Assembly: GCF_021530995.1 (NCBI RefSeq)
Contig: NZ_JADYTF010000020.1
Location: forward strand, 1 to 38,168
DNA length: 38,168 nucleotides
DNA from: Bacteroides caecigallinarum
Lineage (GTDB): Bacteria; Bacteroidota; Bacteroidia; Bacteroidales; Bacteroidaceae
Reading direction: 5' to 3'
Shown piece after piece: positions 1-7,321 of the stretch (position 1 is its first letter; each line of letters begins with the position of its first letter). The notes under the pieces were generated by a model. The model saw nothing but the letters and a program-made list of their open reading frames with translations, was not told where the DNA came from and ran no database searches. Both the position numbers and the translations under genes were made by a program.

Positions 1-36
1 TAGACCCCACGCATGATATAGAAAACTGCTGTTCAT
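1..36 (-). CDS. Start of a probable ISL3-like transposase (partial)
   Basis: Twelve codons read from an ATG at 36 to the window edge, giving [12 protein letters not shown]. This resembles the opening of ISL3-family transposases of Bacteroidales, which commonly begin with a Leu-Tyr-His-Ala motif. A TATATTTG -7 element at 69-62 on the same strand fits a transposase promoter. The adjoining metallophosphoesterase reading frame stops looking like its family near 127-115, where GGTTCATCCGACATTTCG could be the terminal inverted repeat. Only 12 residues are visible, so the family is a guess from pattern memory. Confidence 0.4.
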   Translation of the reverse strand, partial: MNSSFLYHAWGL

Positions 37-268
37 AATTGTACGTTTGCTTGTGCTTATTCAAATATACAATTTGTGCAGCGGTTTTCTTCTTTAATAA
101 ACTATCACGCGAAATGTCGGATGAACCGTAATTTTCATCTCCGATGTACCCTATGTCACCTGCCAATACAAGGACATCTCCTGCAACTTGCAGCGGATTA
201 TGTTTGATATAACTGCCATTTTCCGCAAATTCCAGATGAAGGTCGGATGCGTATTGGAGCCGTATCAT
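2..268 (-). pseudogene. Metallophosphoesterase, N-terminal fragment interrupted by an IS
   Basis: From the ATG at 268 the protein starts [14 protein letters not shown] and continues with LVLAGDIG. These are the first two metal-binding blocks (D-x-H and GD) of calcineurin-like phosphoesterases. The usual GNHE block is missing. After about residue 47 the sequence becomes lysine-rich and unlike the family, although the frame stays open to the edge. The ATG overlaps the TGA of the upstream toxin (ATGA), so the gene was probably translated as the third member of the AbiE-like operon. I infer that IS insertion near 115-127 removed the rest of the gene. Confidence 0.65.
62..69 (-). promoter_or_regulatory. 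-7 element of the left IS
   Basis: TATATTTG on the minus strand matches the Bacteroidales -7 consensus TAnnTTTG. It lies 26 bases before the putative transposase ATG. No convincing -33 TTTG was found at the usual spacing. Confidence 0.3.
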
Positions 269-1050
269 TTTACAAAAAAACTGTTTTTCAGTTGTTCCAA
301 CATCTGCTCCCCGGTAATGTTCTGCAAACCGGCCGATTTGAAGAAGTCCTGATTGGGAAGTTCATCCTTTACTTCCTCACAGAAATGTGACACATCGTCC
401 ATTAATGTCTGCGGCACATCCTCGAACCTGTCGGAAGGAGCGAGCATGGCTGCAAGCCTGAACACATCCTTTTTGTGTTTTTGTATATGCTTGCTGTCAA
501 CCTGGCCACCCTGAACCTTTCTCTCGGACATTTCAAGGAATGCCTTGCATTTTAGGCAGATTAGACTCTCCACATTTGCTATATGCACCCCGTCTTCAAC
601 ATAACTGTGTCCTATTGTGAAATTGTAATAGTCATCATCCATGAGTATGGCCGAAAGGCTTGACAGGTCATCGTCTGTCGGAATGGGAGTTATGTGGGCA
701 TCTTCCGGAAAGTCCAACAGTCCGATATTACGCGAGAAAAGCTCTATTTGATAAGGAAATTCCATATTTGTCGGTTTCATAAACCGATAATACTCATGTT
801 TGTGCAGATTGCCTTCACCCGATCCTATGTTGCGTTGCTCGTATCCTGCGGCTTTTACCAGTTCCCAAAACCGGGCGACAAATTCATGTGAAAGCGCTTC
901 AACAATCAGAATGATGTCTATATCCTTGGTCGCTCTCGGAGTCTGTGCATACAGTTCCTCGTGTATTTCACATGCCGTACCGCCTATTATTACATAGGAA
1001 TTCTCAAATCCCTTGAAGAACTCCTTGAATCTTTCAATACCTTTTACCAT
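265..1050 (-). CDS. AbiEii-like nucleotidyltransferase toxin
   Basis: This 261-residue protein has the nucleotidyltransferase-fold signature: GGTA at residues 23-26 and KDIDIIL at about 42-48, where the two acidic residues would bind metal. This arrangement is typical of AbiEii/MenT-type toxins, which transfer nucleotides to RNA acceptors in type IV toxin-antitoxin systems. The start overlaps the end of the upstream antitoxin gene by seven bases, and its TGA overlaps the next ATG, so the three genes are translationally coupled. The region is more AT-rich than the conjugation genes, consistent with separate acquisition. A general nucleotidyltransferase of other function remains possible. Confidence 0.65.
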   Translation of the reverse strand: MVKGIERFKEFFKGFENSYVIIGGTACEIHEELYAQTPRATKDIDIILIVEALSHEFVARFWELVKAAGYEQRNIGSGEGNLHKHEYYRFMKPTNMEFPYQIELFSRNIGLLDFPEDAHITPIPTDDDLSSLSAILMDDDYYNFTIGHSYVEDGVHIANVESLICLKCKAFLEMSERKVQGGQVDSKHIQKHKKDVFRLAAMLAPSDRFEDVPQTLMDDVSHFCEEVKDELPNQDFFKSAGLQNITGEQMLEQLKNSFFVK

Positions 1051-2021
1051 TTCATGTCGTTAATAAGATTATCCAACTCTATTTTTACACGCTCGTCTTC
1101 ATTGTCTTTAAGAGATAAAAACAACGACAGCTTATCTACAGTCCCTGTATGGCTCAACAGTTTCGGATCATATTTCCAGACTTCGATGCGGCATGTCCCA
1201 TATTCCTTGTCGGTGATGATGCCCGATTGCCGGATACCCGTTTTGTCTATTGCGACCATATTCACAGATTCTTTGTTAATCATTGTATATTCCGACAGAG
1301 CGTTTATACCGCACTCCAAACCCTTATCAGGAATTATGTCTGAGAAAACCGTCTTGTCAAGCGGAGATACGAGCAAGGGCAGGGCTTTCTCCCAGAGTAC
1401 CCGGCCATAGTAAACCAATCTTACTTCTTTCGTCTTTTTCCCTTCAAGTGAAACCAACCCGTTTTCACTCAACCACCGTAACGAGCGGTTGATGGTTGCG
1501 TAAGAGACTTGAAAGATTTCCATCAGGTCTTTTGCCTCGCATCTGTCTATGGATTTTATCTCCAAATTGTACAGTAGCATACATTGGGCAATGGGAGGGA
1601 TTGTCTCTTTTATATCCGCTCCTATGGTTCTTGATTTTTTCAAGTCAATTAGAAGCGATGGGATGAACATCTGTTTCTTCGGAACAATAAAATTGCTTCT
1701 TTGTGCAACCAGTCTTCCAATATTGTAAGATGCTATGTTTTCAGCGACAAGTATGACAGGACATCCGCATTTCTTTTCTATCAGATTGAATTTTCGCTTC
1801 AATAAGGCCGGAGTAAAGCCATTTTCGTCATGGGTCAATGCAAATATAACCGTGCAGCCGAATAATTCACCTTTGTAAAGTTTGAAATTCTGTGTTATTG
1901 CGACAGGGATCGCATCCGATAGCTGTTTCTCTAACGGGGAAAGAGCGACTTTTTCGTCCAATACGGAGTAGATATAGTCAGCCGTGTCTTTTATAAATTC
2001 ATTATTGTTGCACATAATCAT
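1044..2021 (-). CDS. AbiEi-like antitoxin / winged-helix regulator
   Basis: The protein is about 325 residues from the ATG at 2021. A longer reading from 2111 exists, but a canonical promoter (-7 TACTTTTG at 2046-2039) lies inside that extension, so 2021 or 2015 is preferred. Residues about 161-192 form a winged-helix segment (ATINRSLRWLSENGLVSLEG). The N-terminal half resembles a degenerate nuclease-like or sensor domain and cannot be named. A DNA-binding protein immediately before a nucleotidyltransferase fits the AbiEi/AbiEii type IV arrangement, where the antitoxin also represses the operon. Autorepression is inference. Confidence 0.6.
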   Translation of the reverse strand: MIMCNNNEFIKDTADYIYSVLDEKVALSPLEKQLSDAIPVAITQNFKLYKGELFGCTVIFALTHDENGFTPALLKRKFNLIEKKCGCPVILVAENIASYNIGRLVAQRSNFIVPKKQMFIPSLLIDLKKSRTIGADIKETIPPIAQCMLLYNLEIKSIDRCEAKDLMEIFQVSYATINRSLRWLSENGLVSLEGKKTKEVRLVYYGRVLWEKALPLLVSPLDKTVFSDIIPDKGLECGINALSEYTMINKESVNMVAIDKTGIRQSGIITDKEYGTCRIEVWKYDPKLLSHTGTVDKLSLFLSLKDNEDERVKIELDNLINDMKW

Positions 2022-2038
2022 ACTGCTTTGATTTTGTG

Positions 2039-2069
2039 CAAAAGTAATGATTTTATTTTGATGAGCAAA
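2039..2069 (-). promoter_or_regulatory. Promoter of the AbiE-like operon
   Basis: On the minus strand TTTG (2069-2066) is followed after 19 bases by TACTTTTG (2046-2039), an exact fit to the Bacteroidales -33/-7 consensus. It would start transcription about 10-15 bases before the ATG at 2021, so the 5' leader is very short. Confidence 0.7.
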
Positions 2070-2144
2070 GAGATAATCACTTTTATTGCATTTGTTTAGA
2101 CTCAACATCATTTGATTTCATTCCCGGCTGCCTGTCAGTCCTGC

Positions 2145-2395
2145 TTTCCCGTGCAAAAGTACTGTGGCGGGCGAATGTCAAGTACCGCCATGCTAACTGG
2201 CCGGCGTATCGGATGACAACTTTCCGCAAATCGCAGATTTGGGTATTTCATCGGCTACTCTGTACCGTTCACTTGCCTTATTGCCCTTGACCCGCAGTCT
2301 TTCCATGCACGAAAATCAATTCCCGACACGGAAGCCGGAAGAGCTTCAAGAAGAGGGAAAGGAAAAATGAAGTTCAACCAATAAAATTTGTGATT
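2145..2395 (+). repeat. Leader repeat L1
   Basis: This 251-base noncoding leader aligns almost end to end with L2 (3204-3455). It holds a small hairpin CAAATC-GCA-GATTTG (2227-2241) and a second one GAAGC-7nt-GCTTC (2331-2347). It ends with AGAGGGAAAGGAAAA 44 bases before the start codon. In L2 both stems are unchanged while the loops differ, which argues for structure. No TAnnTTTG is seen on the plus strand. A minus-strand TACTTTTG occurs at 2161-2154. The stretch 2022-2144 holds only the AbiE promoter and nothing else I can name. Confidence 0.7.
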
Positions 2396-2977
2396 ATGCC
2401 AAACTGGTGTTCAACAGCGTATGCAATAGAGGGCGACGCGAAGGAAATCAAGAGCCTCTATGAGTTAATGAAAAGACTGGAAGACATGGAAAAACCTTCA
2501 GTGGAAAACGGCTTTGGGACTACATGGCTGGGATGCCTTGTGGATGCCTTGGGCAAAGACTGGCACAACGTACATTGCCGTGGCTCGTGGAGTTGTCTCG
2601 AACTGGAAGGTGATGTGCTGAAATTCTCAACGGAAACGGCATGGTCTCCGTGTAATGAGACATTTGACCTTGTACTGGAGAAATATCCATCACTCCAATA
2701 TTATTTTCAGGCAGAAGAGCCGGGCATCGGAATATATGAGACCAACGATGAAGACGGAACATATTTCAGCGACAGATATTTCTTGGATGCCTGCACTCCC
2801 GATGAAGAATATATCAGTGAATATTTCGAGGAACTGGAAGATGCGTTCCAATGGCTTGAAGAAAAAGTCGGGAAGCCCGTCAGGTCTGTGGAGGATGTCA
2901 ATGCTCTTGCCGCTGCTTGGGAAGAACAAAATGAGGACGCTTTTTGCTATCTGCACGAGTTTGATGTGGTAAGTTGA
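2396..2977 (+). CDS. YubB/DUF1281-like protein
   Basis: The protein has 193 residues from the ATG in a GATTATG context; a GTG six bases earlier is less likely. It begins MPNWCSTAYAIEGDAKEI, and the MPNWC start plus a following ferredoxin-like alpha/beta pattern is typical of the plasmid and conjugative-element YubB/DUF1281 (Api92-like) family. It is rich in acidic and aromatic residues and has no signal peptide. No biochemical role is established for the family. It is the first gene behind a repeated leader and is closed by a hairpin at 2994-3026. Confidence 0.5.
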   Translation: MPNWCSTAYAIEGDAKEIKSLYELMKRLEDMEKPSVENGFGTTWLGCLVDALGKDWHNVHCRGSWSCLELEGDVLKFSTETAWSPCNETFDLVLEKYPSLQYYFQAEEPGIGIYETNDEDGTYFSDRYFLDACTPDEEYISEYFEELEDAFQWLEEKVGKPVRSVEDVNALAAAWEEQNEDAFCYLHEFDVVS

Positions 2978-2993
2978 CCTGCAAAAAGTATCC

Positions 2994-3026
2994 AATCACC
3001 CGAATGGCATGGCTGTTCGGGTGATT
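2994..3026 (+). terminator. Hairpin after the YubB-like gene
   Basis: A perfect 11-bp stem (AATCACCCGAA / TTCGGGTGATT) with an 11-base loop lies 17 bases after the stop codon and is followed by an AT-rich but not pure T stretch. It is probably a terminator or 3' stabiliser. The rest of 3027-3203 has no gene I can support; it carries a TTTTATA motif near 3121 also seen near L4, L5 and 27685. Confidence 0.55.
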
Positions 3027-3203
3027 ATTATGATTCCACACGCCATTCCTGACTCCTATAGCCAGTTTTAAGAAATGTCATAAAGACAAGCGCCTCTTAT
3101 ATTTTCCGACGACCTGCCTGCTTTTATACCCTGCGAGTCCCATCCATTTATATCCTGTCCCATTTCCTCGTCCTCAGCCGTCGGCACTCCTTGCCGGGAT
3201 TGA

Positions 3204-3455
3204 TTTCCCATGCGAAAGTACAGCGGCAGTCCGGATGTCAAGCATCGCTGTGCTGACATGCCTCAGAATTTGGCGGCAGCCTTCCGCAAATCCGAGATTT
3301 GGGTATTCCGCTAAATTCCTCCATGTCCTGCTTGCCGTACCGCCCTTTTCCCGCTGTGTCACTTGCATGTAAAATCTGATTCCCGCAAGGAAGCCGAAAG
3401 AGCTTCAAGAAGAGGGAAAAGAATAAACGAAGTTAAACCAATAAAATTAAAGATT
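3204..3455 (+). repeat. Leader repeat L2
   Basis: This is a 252-base diverged copy of L1 with the same order of blocks: a GCGAAAGTA block, the hairpin CAAATC-CGA-GATTTG (3287-3301), the hairpin GAAGC-7nt-GCTTC (3390-3406) and AGAGGGAAAAGAA at 3411-3423. The gene starts 45 bases after that purine block. The stems match L1 exactly while loops and flanks differ. No recognisable plus-strand -7 element is present. Confidence 0.7.
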
Positions 3456-3938
3456 ATGCACAGCAGGATTTTTCAAATTTCGACAGAACCGATTGTCAAA
3501 GAGAATTATCTCAATGAAAACACTCTCTATCAGGGTGACGGAAGTTTCTATGATTATTGCTCCAATATCGACGATGTAGAGCGCAAGGAGAATATAGCCT
3601 GCCTGGTCAAAGATATTCTTCCTAAGGGTATGTTCGAGCTGTTAGGAGATGATGCCATGCGGTACAATGGCGGTTTGGAACAATGGAAAGAGGAATATGT
3701 TACCAACATCCATAAAAGAGCGGATGCTCTTACCGTTGAGAATATGCTGGAATGGAGTTCTACCTATTACCTCAAGCGGGCGATAATAAATCCTTTGGAT
3801 ACGGAATATCACTTCTATCTGGACGGAAGCGGATGCCAGTCCTTTGCCGAACAATCCTTTGCCTTCATGCAATTTGTAAGCACATTGGAGCCGGAAGCAA
3901 TCCTCTACATCGGAGGTGTCATAGATTATCATTTCTAA
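3456..3938 (+). CDS. Conjugative-element protein of unknown function
   Basis: This 160-residue protein is read from the ATG at 3456 (GATTATG context, 45 bases after the L2 purine block); an open frame extends upstream into the leader but is not expected to be used. It is a soluble, acidic protein with many aromatic residues and no signal peptide or membrane segment. I recognise no family. It is followed 17 bases later by a small coiled-coil protein, with which it is probably cotranscribed. Its place behind a leader shared with other small ICE genes suggests an early-transfer or accessory role. Confidence 0.55.
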   Translation: MHSRIFQISTEPIVKENYLNENTLYQGDGSFYDYCSNIDDVERKENIACLVKDILPKGMFELLGDDAMRYNGGLEQWKEEYVTNIHKRADALTVENMLEWSSTYYLKRAIINPLDTEYHFYLDGSGCQSFAEQSFAFMQFVSTLEPEAILYIGGVIDYHF

Positions 3939-3955
3939 CTCTGAATTTTAAGATT

Positions 3956-4138
3956 ATGGACGAAAAGGAAAGACATAGTTTGAAACAGGAACTCCGGAGG
4001 GGACTTTCTGAATTGAGAAACCGCTTTGACGAACTGCACAAAGACCTCGAATGGGCAGAAATGACAGAGTGTTATCCTAAAGCGTCTGCCGTATATCGAA
4101 TGATTGAACGGCTGGAAGAAATTATAAGGAAAATATAA
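3956..4138 (+). CDS. Small coiled-coil protein (60 aa)
   Basis: The protein starts MDEKERHSLKQELRRGLSEL and is almost entirely charged alpha-helix with heptad-like leucines, consistent with a short coiled coil. The ATG sits in an AAGATTATGGA context identical to neighbouring genes. No family is recognised. It lies 17 bases after the preceding gene and before a long perfect hairpin. Confidence 0.55.
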   Translation: MDEKERHSLKQELRRGLSELRNRFDELHKDLEWAEMTECYPKASAVYRMIERLEEIIRKI

Positions 4139-4155
4139 TCCGTTTATTGACAACA

Positions 4156-4200
4156 ATCATCCATCACCGGCGGACAAGAGCCGTGCCGGTGATGGATGAT
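4156..4200 (+). terminator. Perfect 16-bp stem hairpin
   Basis: ATCATCCATCACCGGC is followed after 13 bases by its exact reverse complement. It starts 17 bases after the 60-residue gene and ends 18 bases before the next ATG. It lacks a following T-run, so it may be an RNA-processing or stability element, or a protein-binding site, rather than a plain terminator. Confidence 0.5.
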
Positions 4201-4218
4201 ATTCAGGAAAATACTGAT

Positions 4219-4413
4219 ATGAGAACAAAGACATTATACAGACGGGACGGCGAAAGAATCGGCATAGGCCGTTTCCCGAATTTCCACAAATCCGGGAGTA
4301 TTGTCGGAATGAAAAGACTGTACTACGGAAAGAATGCCCTGCTGGTACGCTGCGGCAGTTGGATTTACAATGTATCGGGTGAACCGCGTATTTACCACAA
4401 TTTAGCGCATTGA
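4219..4413 (+). CDS. Small basic protein of unknown function (64 aa)
   Basis: The protein starts MRTKTLYRRDGERIGIGRFP and is strongly basic, with several Tyr and Arg residues and a predicted beta-rich pattern. The upstream in-frame extension from 4147 runs through the perfect hairpin and is unlikely to be translated. It is followed three bases later by the next gene, so the two are probably coupled. No family is recognised; nucleic-acid binding would fit the charge but is not shown. Confidence 0.5.
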   Translation: MRTKTLYRRDGERIGIGRFPNFHKSGSIVGMKRLYYGKNALLVRCGSWIYNVSGEPRIYHNLAH

Positions 4414-4416
4414 ATT

Positions 4417-4710
4417 ATGGACAAGAAATTTTGTGACGAAAATCAAAGAGACAACTATGTCAGACGACTTTGCCGGAACATAGTGAACGACCGCTTCGAC
4501 TGGCGCAGATACTGCACGCCGCAGACCTATTTCGGTATCGTGATATGCGTTACTCCTCTGTTTTGCTCCTACGGCCAGATAGGATATACGGTAAGTTTTC
4601 CATACCGGCACGATATGCCGGAGGTCGAATTTGACTGGGAACTGAACAGCCTGACCCTTGACGAAATGGACTGGCGTGAATATCTTGAAGCACCGGCCGA
4701 AGAGGAATGA
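4417..4710 (+). CDS. Conjugative-element protein of unknown function (97 aa)
   Basis: The ATG is in a GAATTATGGA context. The first half is basic (several Arg, RDNYVRRLCRNIV) and the C-terminal third is acidic (EFDWELNSLTLDEMDWREY). A short hydrophobic patch in the middle (FGIVICVTPLFC) is too short for a clear membrane anchor. No family recognised. It is the last plus-strand gene of this block and converges on the ArdC gene. Confidence 0.5.
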   Translation: MDKKFCDENQRDNYVRRLCRNIVNDRFDWRRYCTPQTYFGIVICVTPLFCSYGQIGYTVSFPYRHDMPEVEFDWELNSLTLDEMDWREYLEAPAEEE

Positions 4711-4719
4711 TTAAAGCAA

Positions 4720-4748
4720 AGAGTGGCTGCCCCGCAAGGCAGCCCTCT
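4720..4748. terminator. Bidirectional terminator between convergent genes
   Basis: GGCTGCC-CCGCAA-GGCAGCC (4725-4744) is extended by AGAG/CTCT with one bulged base. It lies between the convergent stop codons at 4710 and 4768, so it can serve both transcripts. The T content downstream is only moderate. Confidence 0.6.
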
Positions 4749-4767
4749 CTGCATTTACTTTTGATTG

Positions 4768-6456
4768 TCACCTGTGGAACGCGCTCCGCTGTTCCATCTC
4801 TTCCGCCTGATATTCCTCCATACCGTTCAGCTTTTCGCTCACTTCCTCCAGATTGGCATCCAGTGATTTGTCGTAGTCGTATGGAAAGCTGTGCCGCACG
4901 GCAAGCCCCGCGTTGCATACACTCCCCACATCGAGCGAGTCGGTATCCCTGTTATAGGCGATATGCAGAATATCGCCGCTTGGCATCTCCAGCACCGGCT
5001 CCCGTTGCAGGGTCATCGCCGAGAACCGCTCTGCCGTCATGTCTCTGGCGACCTCCCTCACATCCACGCTGGCACGGTCAATGCCGTAGCGGTTGATGTG
5101 GTCGCGTACCTCCTGTTCCGAGTATTTCAGCATCACCTCATAGGTGCCGCCCACGCTCCCGTTATACACGACGGCAAAGTCCTTGTCCTCGACAAGCAGG
5201 TTATCGCCCCTGTGCTGCAAGGGGGTCTGGTAGGTGTATTGTTCATCCATGCCGTTCCCGTCATAATATTCCTTGGCGCAGGCCAGCAGCCCCTCATAGT
5301 CCCCTTTGTCCCTCAGTTCGTCCAGCCGGCTTGTGTCGTCTGTGGACTGGAGGTAGGCAACGGACGCATAGAATGTCTTTTCCTGCGGAGAGACATCTTT
5401 TTTCCCCTCTGCCATGCCTTCATCCAGACCCTGAGCAATCCTGTCCACCCTCTGCGTGATCAGGGAAGTTGCCCTTTTCACATCCAGCAGGGTCGTCTTG
5501 ATGAACTGCGGGGACTCTTTCAACTCGTCAAGCCATGATTTGAGGTATGCGCAACTGTCCTCCTTGATGTGTTTGGTCATTCCGTAGCGTTGTGATACCA
5601 GTGCGCTGCCGAGTTCGGCCACCAGTTCCTCCCTGGCATACTCTTTTGATCCGAACGAAGTCGGCTTGAGCCGGTTAAGCACACCCTCCGCACCGGTGGA
5701 ATGGGTCATCTCATGGAACAGGGTGCCGTAGAACGCTTCCCCGTCCTTGAACTGCCTCTTTTCCGGCACTACGATTTCATTCTTCGTAATGGAATAGTAC
5801 GCACTATCCTGATGCATGGGCCGTATGGGACAGATCCACAGGTTCTCGCTTATCATCCGGTCCACCGGCTCGAAGTCGAACTGTTCGCCTGCCTTGACTT
5901 CAGGACGGCCGTTTTCCTTTTCCAGTTTTTCCCACAGTTCCGGACGCGCCTCCTGCAGGTTGGTCTGCTGCACATTGAACACACGGAACACCTGCATCTT
6001 CGGATAGACATTGTACTCCTGCTTTTCATCATCGGAGAGCCTCTTGTAGTCGTCATACTTGATTTTCTCTTTCGTTTCCTTGTGTATGCAGGTGAATGTG
6101 GTAAGCATCACCGGGAAGGATTTCTCGCCGCGCAGTACGGAAACCCTCGGCAGTTCCTGTCCGTCCTTGCCCGGCTTGTTCATGCGCTGTACGCAGTCGA
6201 ATGTGCAGAAGCGGGGTATCTTGTATCCCTCTTTCTCGCAATGCAGGAGCAGCATGAGGGCGTTCATTCCGTTGTATTCGCGACCGGACAGGTTACGAGG
6301 CCACTGCAACACGCCTTCCGTGAACCAGGGCTTGCGCCAGTCCTTGCTGATGCTCTCTATCTTTTCAATCATCATTTCGGCGAACAGGTCGAGAGCCTTC
6401 TCCTCGCTGTTCGGTCCGTCCGTCTTCTGTCGTCTGTAACCGGCCATATCCGTCAC
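4768..6456 (-). CDS. ArdC-type antirestriction protein with zinc metallopeptidase domain
   Basis: The protein has 562 residues from a GTG at 6456 (the next ATG is 6447). The N-terminal 150 residues are an ArdC-type ssDNA-binding domain (DWRKPWFTEGVLQWPRNLSG). A zincin motif HEMTH lies at residues 248-252, followed by a distal EELVAELGSALV helix, matching the PolyVal-type metallopeptidase domain fused to ArdC. Family members protect incoming conjugative DNA from restriction. The C-terminal 200 residues are acidic and of unknown role. The start overlaps the TGA of the SSB-like gene, so the two are coupled. It is the last gene of the long minus-strand operon. Confidence 0.85.
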   Translation of the reverse strand: MTDMAGYRRQKTDGPNSEEKALDLFAEMMIEKIESISKDWRKPWFTEGVLQWPRNLSGREYNGMNALMLLLHCEKEGYKIPRFCTFDCVQRMNKPGKDGQELPRVSVLRGEKSFPVMLTTFTCIHKETKEKIKYDDYKRLSDDEKQEYNVYPKMQVFRVFNVQQTNLQEARPELWEKLEKENGRPEVKAGEQFDFEPVDRMISENLWICPIRPMHQDSAYYSITKNEIVVPEKRQFKDGEAFYGTLFHEMTHSTGAEGVLNRLKPTSFGSKEYAREELVAELGSALVSQRYGMTKHIKEDSCAYLKSWLDELKESPQFIKTTLLDVKRATSLITQRVDRIAQGLDEGMAEGKKDVSPQEKTFYASVAYLQSTDDTSRLDELRDKGDYEGLLACAKEYYDGNGMDEQYTYQTPLQHRGDNLLVEDKDFAVVYNGSVGGTYEVMLKYSEQEVRDHINRYGIDRASVDVREVARDMTAERFSAMTLQREPVLEMPSGDILHIAYNRDTDSLDVGSVCNAGLAVRHSFPYDYDKSLDANLEEVSEKLNGMEEYQAEEMEQRSAFHR

Positions 6457-7064
6457 CTGTTATCGTTGCCGGCATCCGGCACATACTGGCTGAGTTCTTC
6501 CACCCGGCAGGAGATGTCCGGCTTGCCATCATACAGCGAGAGGGACATTTCGCCTTTCACATCCACCTTGACGCCCGGCTGCAGCCATTCCTCCTTTTCC
6601 TTGCCGAAACAGAAGAAGCGCACCCATTGGTACTCGAAGCCGTCATTGACCTTTTCCGCGCTGAATGCGGAGAATATCTGGTACGGCTTGCCGCTTTTGT
6701 CCTTGCGCTCTTCTATGTGCTGGCCGATCTTTCCACGGAATACCATCTGCCCCTTGAAGGAATCCATATTCCCAACATCGGAAAGGCTGACGGAATCCGC
6801 CGACAGGTTGAAATAGAGTTTCTCGCCTCTGCGCTTCAGAAAAAGGGTGCCTGCAACCTTGACCCGGGAACCGTACTTGAAGCCGTTGGCTTCATCCTGT
6901 CCGCCGTCTTTGCTGACGCTGATTTCCAGACTTCCGCCATTCCCGTCCTTTCCGGGAACAGAAACCTGCAGAGGGAAACTTACGAACTCCTTGCCGTCCT
7001 TGCCTGTGCGGACGGAGGCGTCGCGGCAGATTGTGCCGCATATTGTGACATTGCATTTAATCAT
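6453..7064 (-). CDS. Single-stranded DNA-binding-like OB-fold protein
   Basis: The 203-residue protein begins with an SSB-like OB fold: an N-terminal beta strand (KCNVTICGTICRDASVRTG), a central strand pattern and a second OB-like half from about residue 105 (FRGKIGQHIEERKDKSGKPY). It seems to hold two OB-like halves, longer than a one-domain SSB core and without the usual acidic DDDIPF-type tail. It would coat entering ssDNA. Its stop overlaps the start of the ArdC gene, a pairing that fits protection of transferred DNA. Confidence 0.7.
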   Translation of the reverse strand: MIKCNVTICGTICRDASVRTGKDGKEFVSFPLQVSVPGKDGNGGSLEISVSKDGGQDEANGFKYGSRVKVAGTLFLKRRGEKLYFNLSADSVSLSDVGNMDSFKGQMVFRGKIGQHIEERKDKSGKPYQIFSAFSAEKVNDGFEYQWVRFFCFGKEKEEWLQPGVKVDVKGEMSLSLYDGKPDISCRVEELSQYVPDAGNDNR

Positions 7065-7144
7065 CGCTTGTATTTTTTATGTGTGACATTTTCCATCGGA
7101 AGGCGGAAGCTGCCCTGTTGAAGTTGAACCGGGTAAATCAGCCG

Positions 7145-7318
7145 CTAATCGGGTGCCCTAATACGGATGTAGATTATCCATGCGGCAAGCAGTACCTGTA
7201 TCCCGATGATGACAAATGCCACCATGCGGCTGAACAGCATAAAGTACATGACGGTATGCAGCACGCAGGCGGACAATCCGAGTAAATAAACACATAATTG
7301 CATCATCACGCTTTTCAT
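7145..7318 (-). CDS. Small two-helix membrane protein (57 aa)
   Basis: An ATG at 7318 gives MKSVMMQLCVYLLGLSACVL and ends IYIRIRAPD at a TAG. Two hydrophobic segments, about residues 4-25 and 31-52, are separated by a very short turn, so this is a hairpin-type membrane protein. It sits three bases after the stop of the wall hydrolase and 80 bases before the SSB-like gene, in the same operon and direction. No family is recognised. Conserved hydrophobicity and tight spacing are the only evidence. Confidence 0.55.
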   Translation of the reverse strand: MKSVMMQLCVYLLGLSACVLHTVMYFMLFSRMVAFVIIGIQVLLAAWIIYIRIRAPD

Positions 7319-7321
7319 ATT

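Noticed and set aside
2022-2111. Longer AbiEi-like start at 2111
   Set aside because: A full TTTG-N19-TACTTTTG promoter lies inside the extension, so most transcripts would start after that codon.
4147-4218. N-terminal extension of the 64-residue gene
   Set aside because: The extension runs through a perfect 16-bp hairpin and lacks a convincing start site; the ATG at 4219 is in a better position.
5701-6816. Long plus-strand frame opposite the ArdC and SSB genes
   Set aside because: It is a mirror of the real coding frames with no start signal and no protein-like composition; the same holds for other long antisense frames across 4891-19700.
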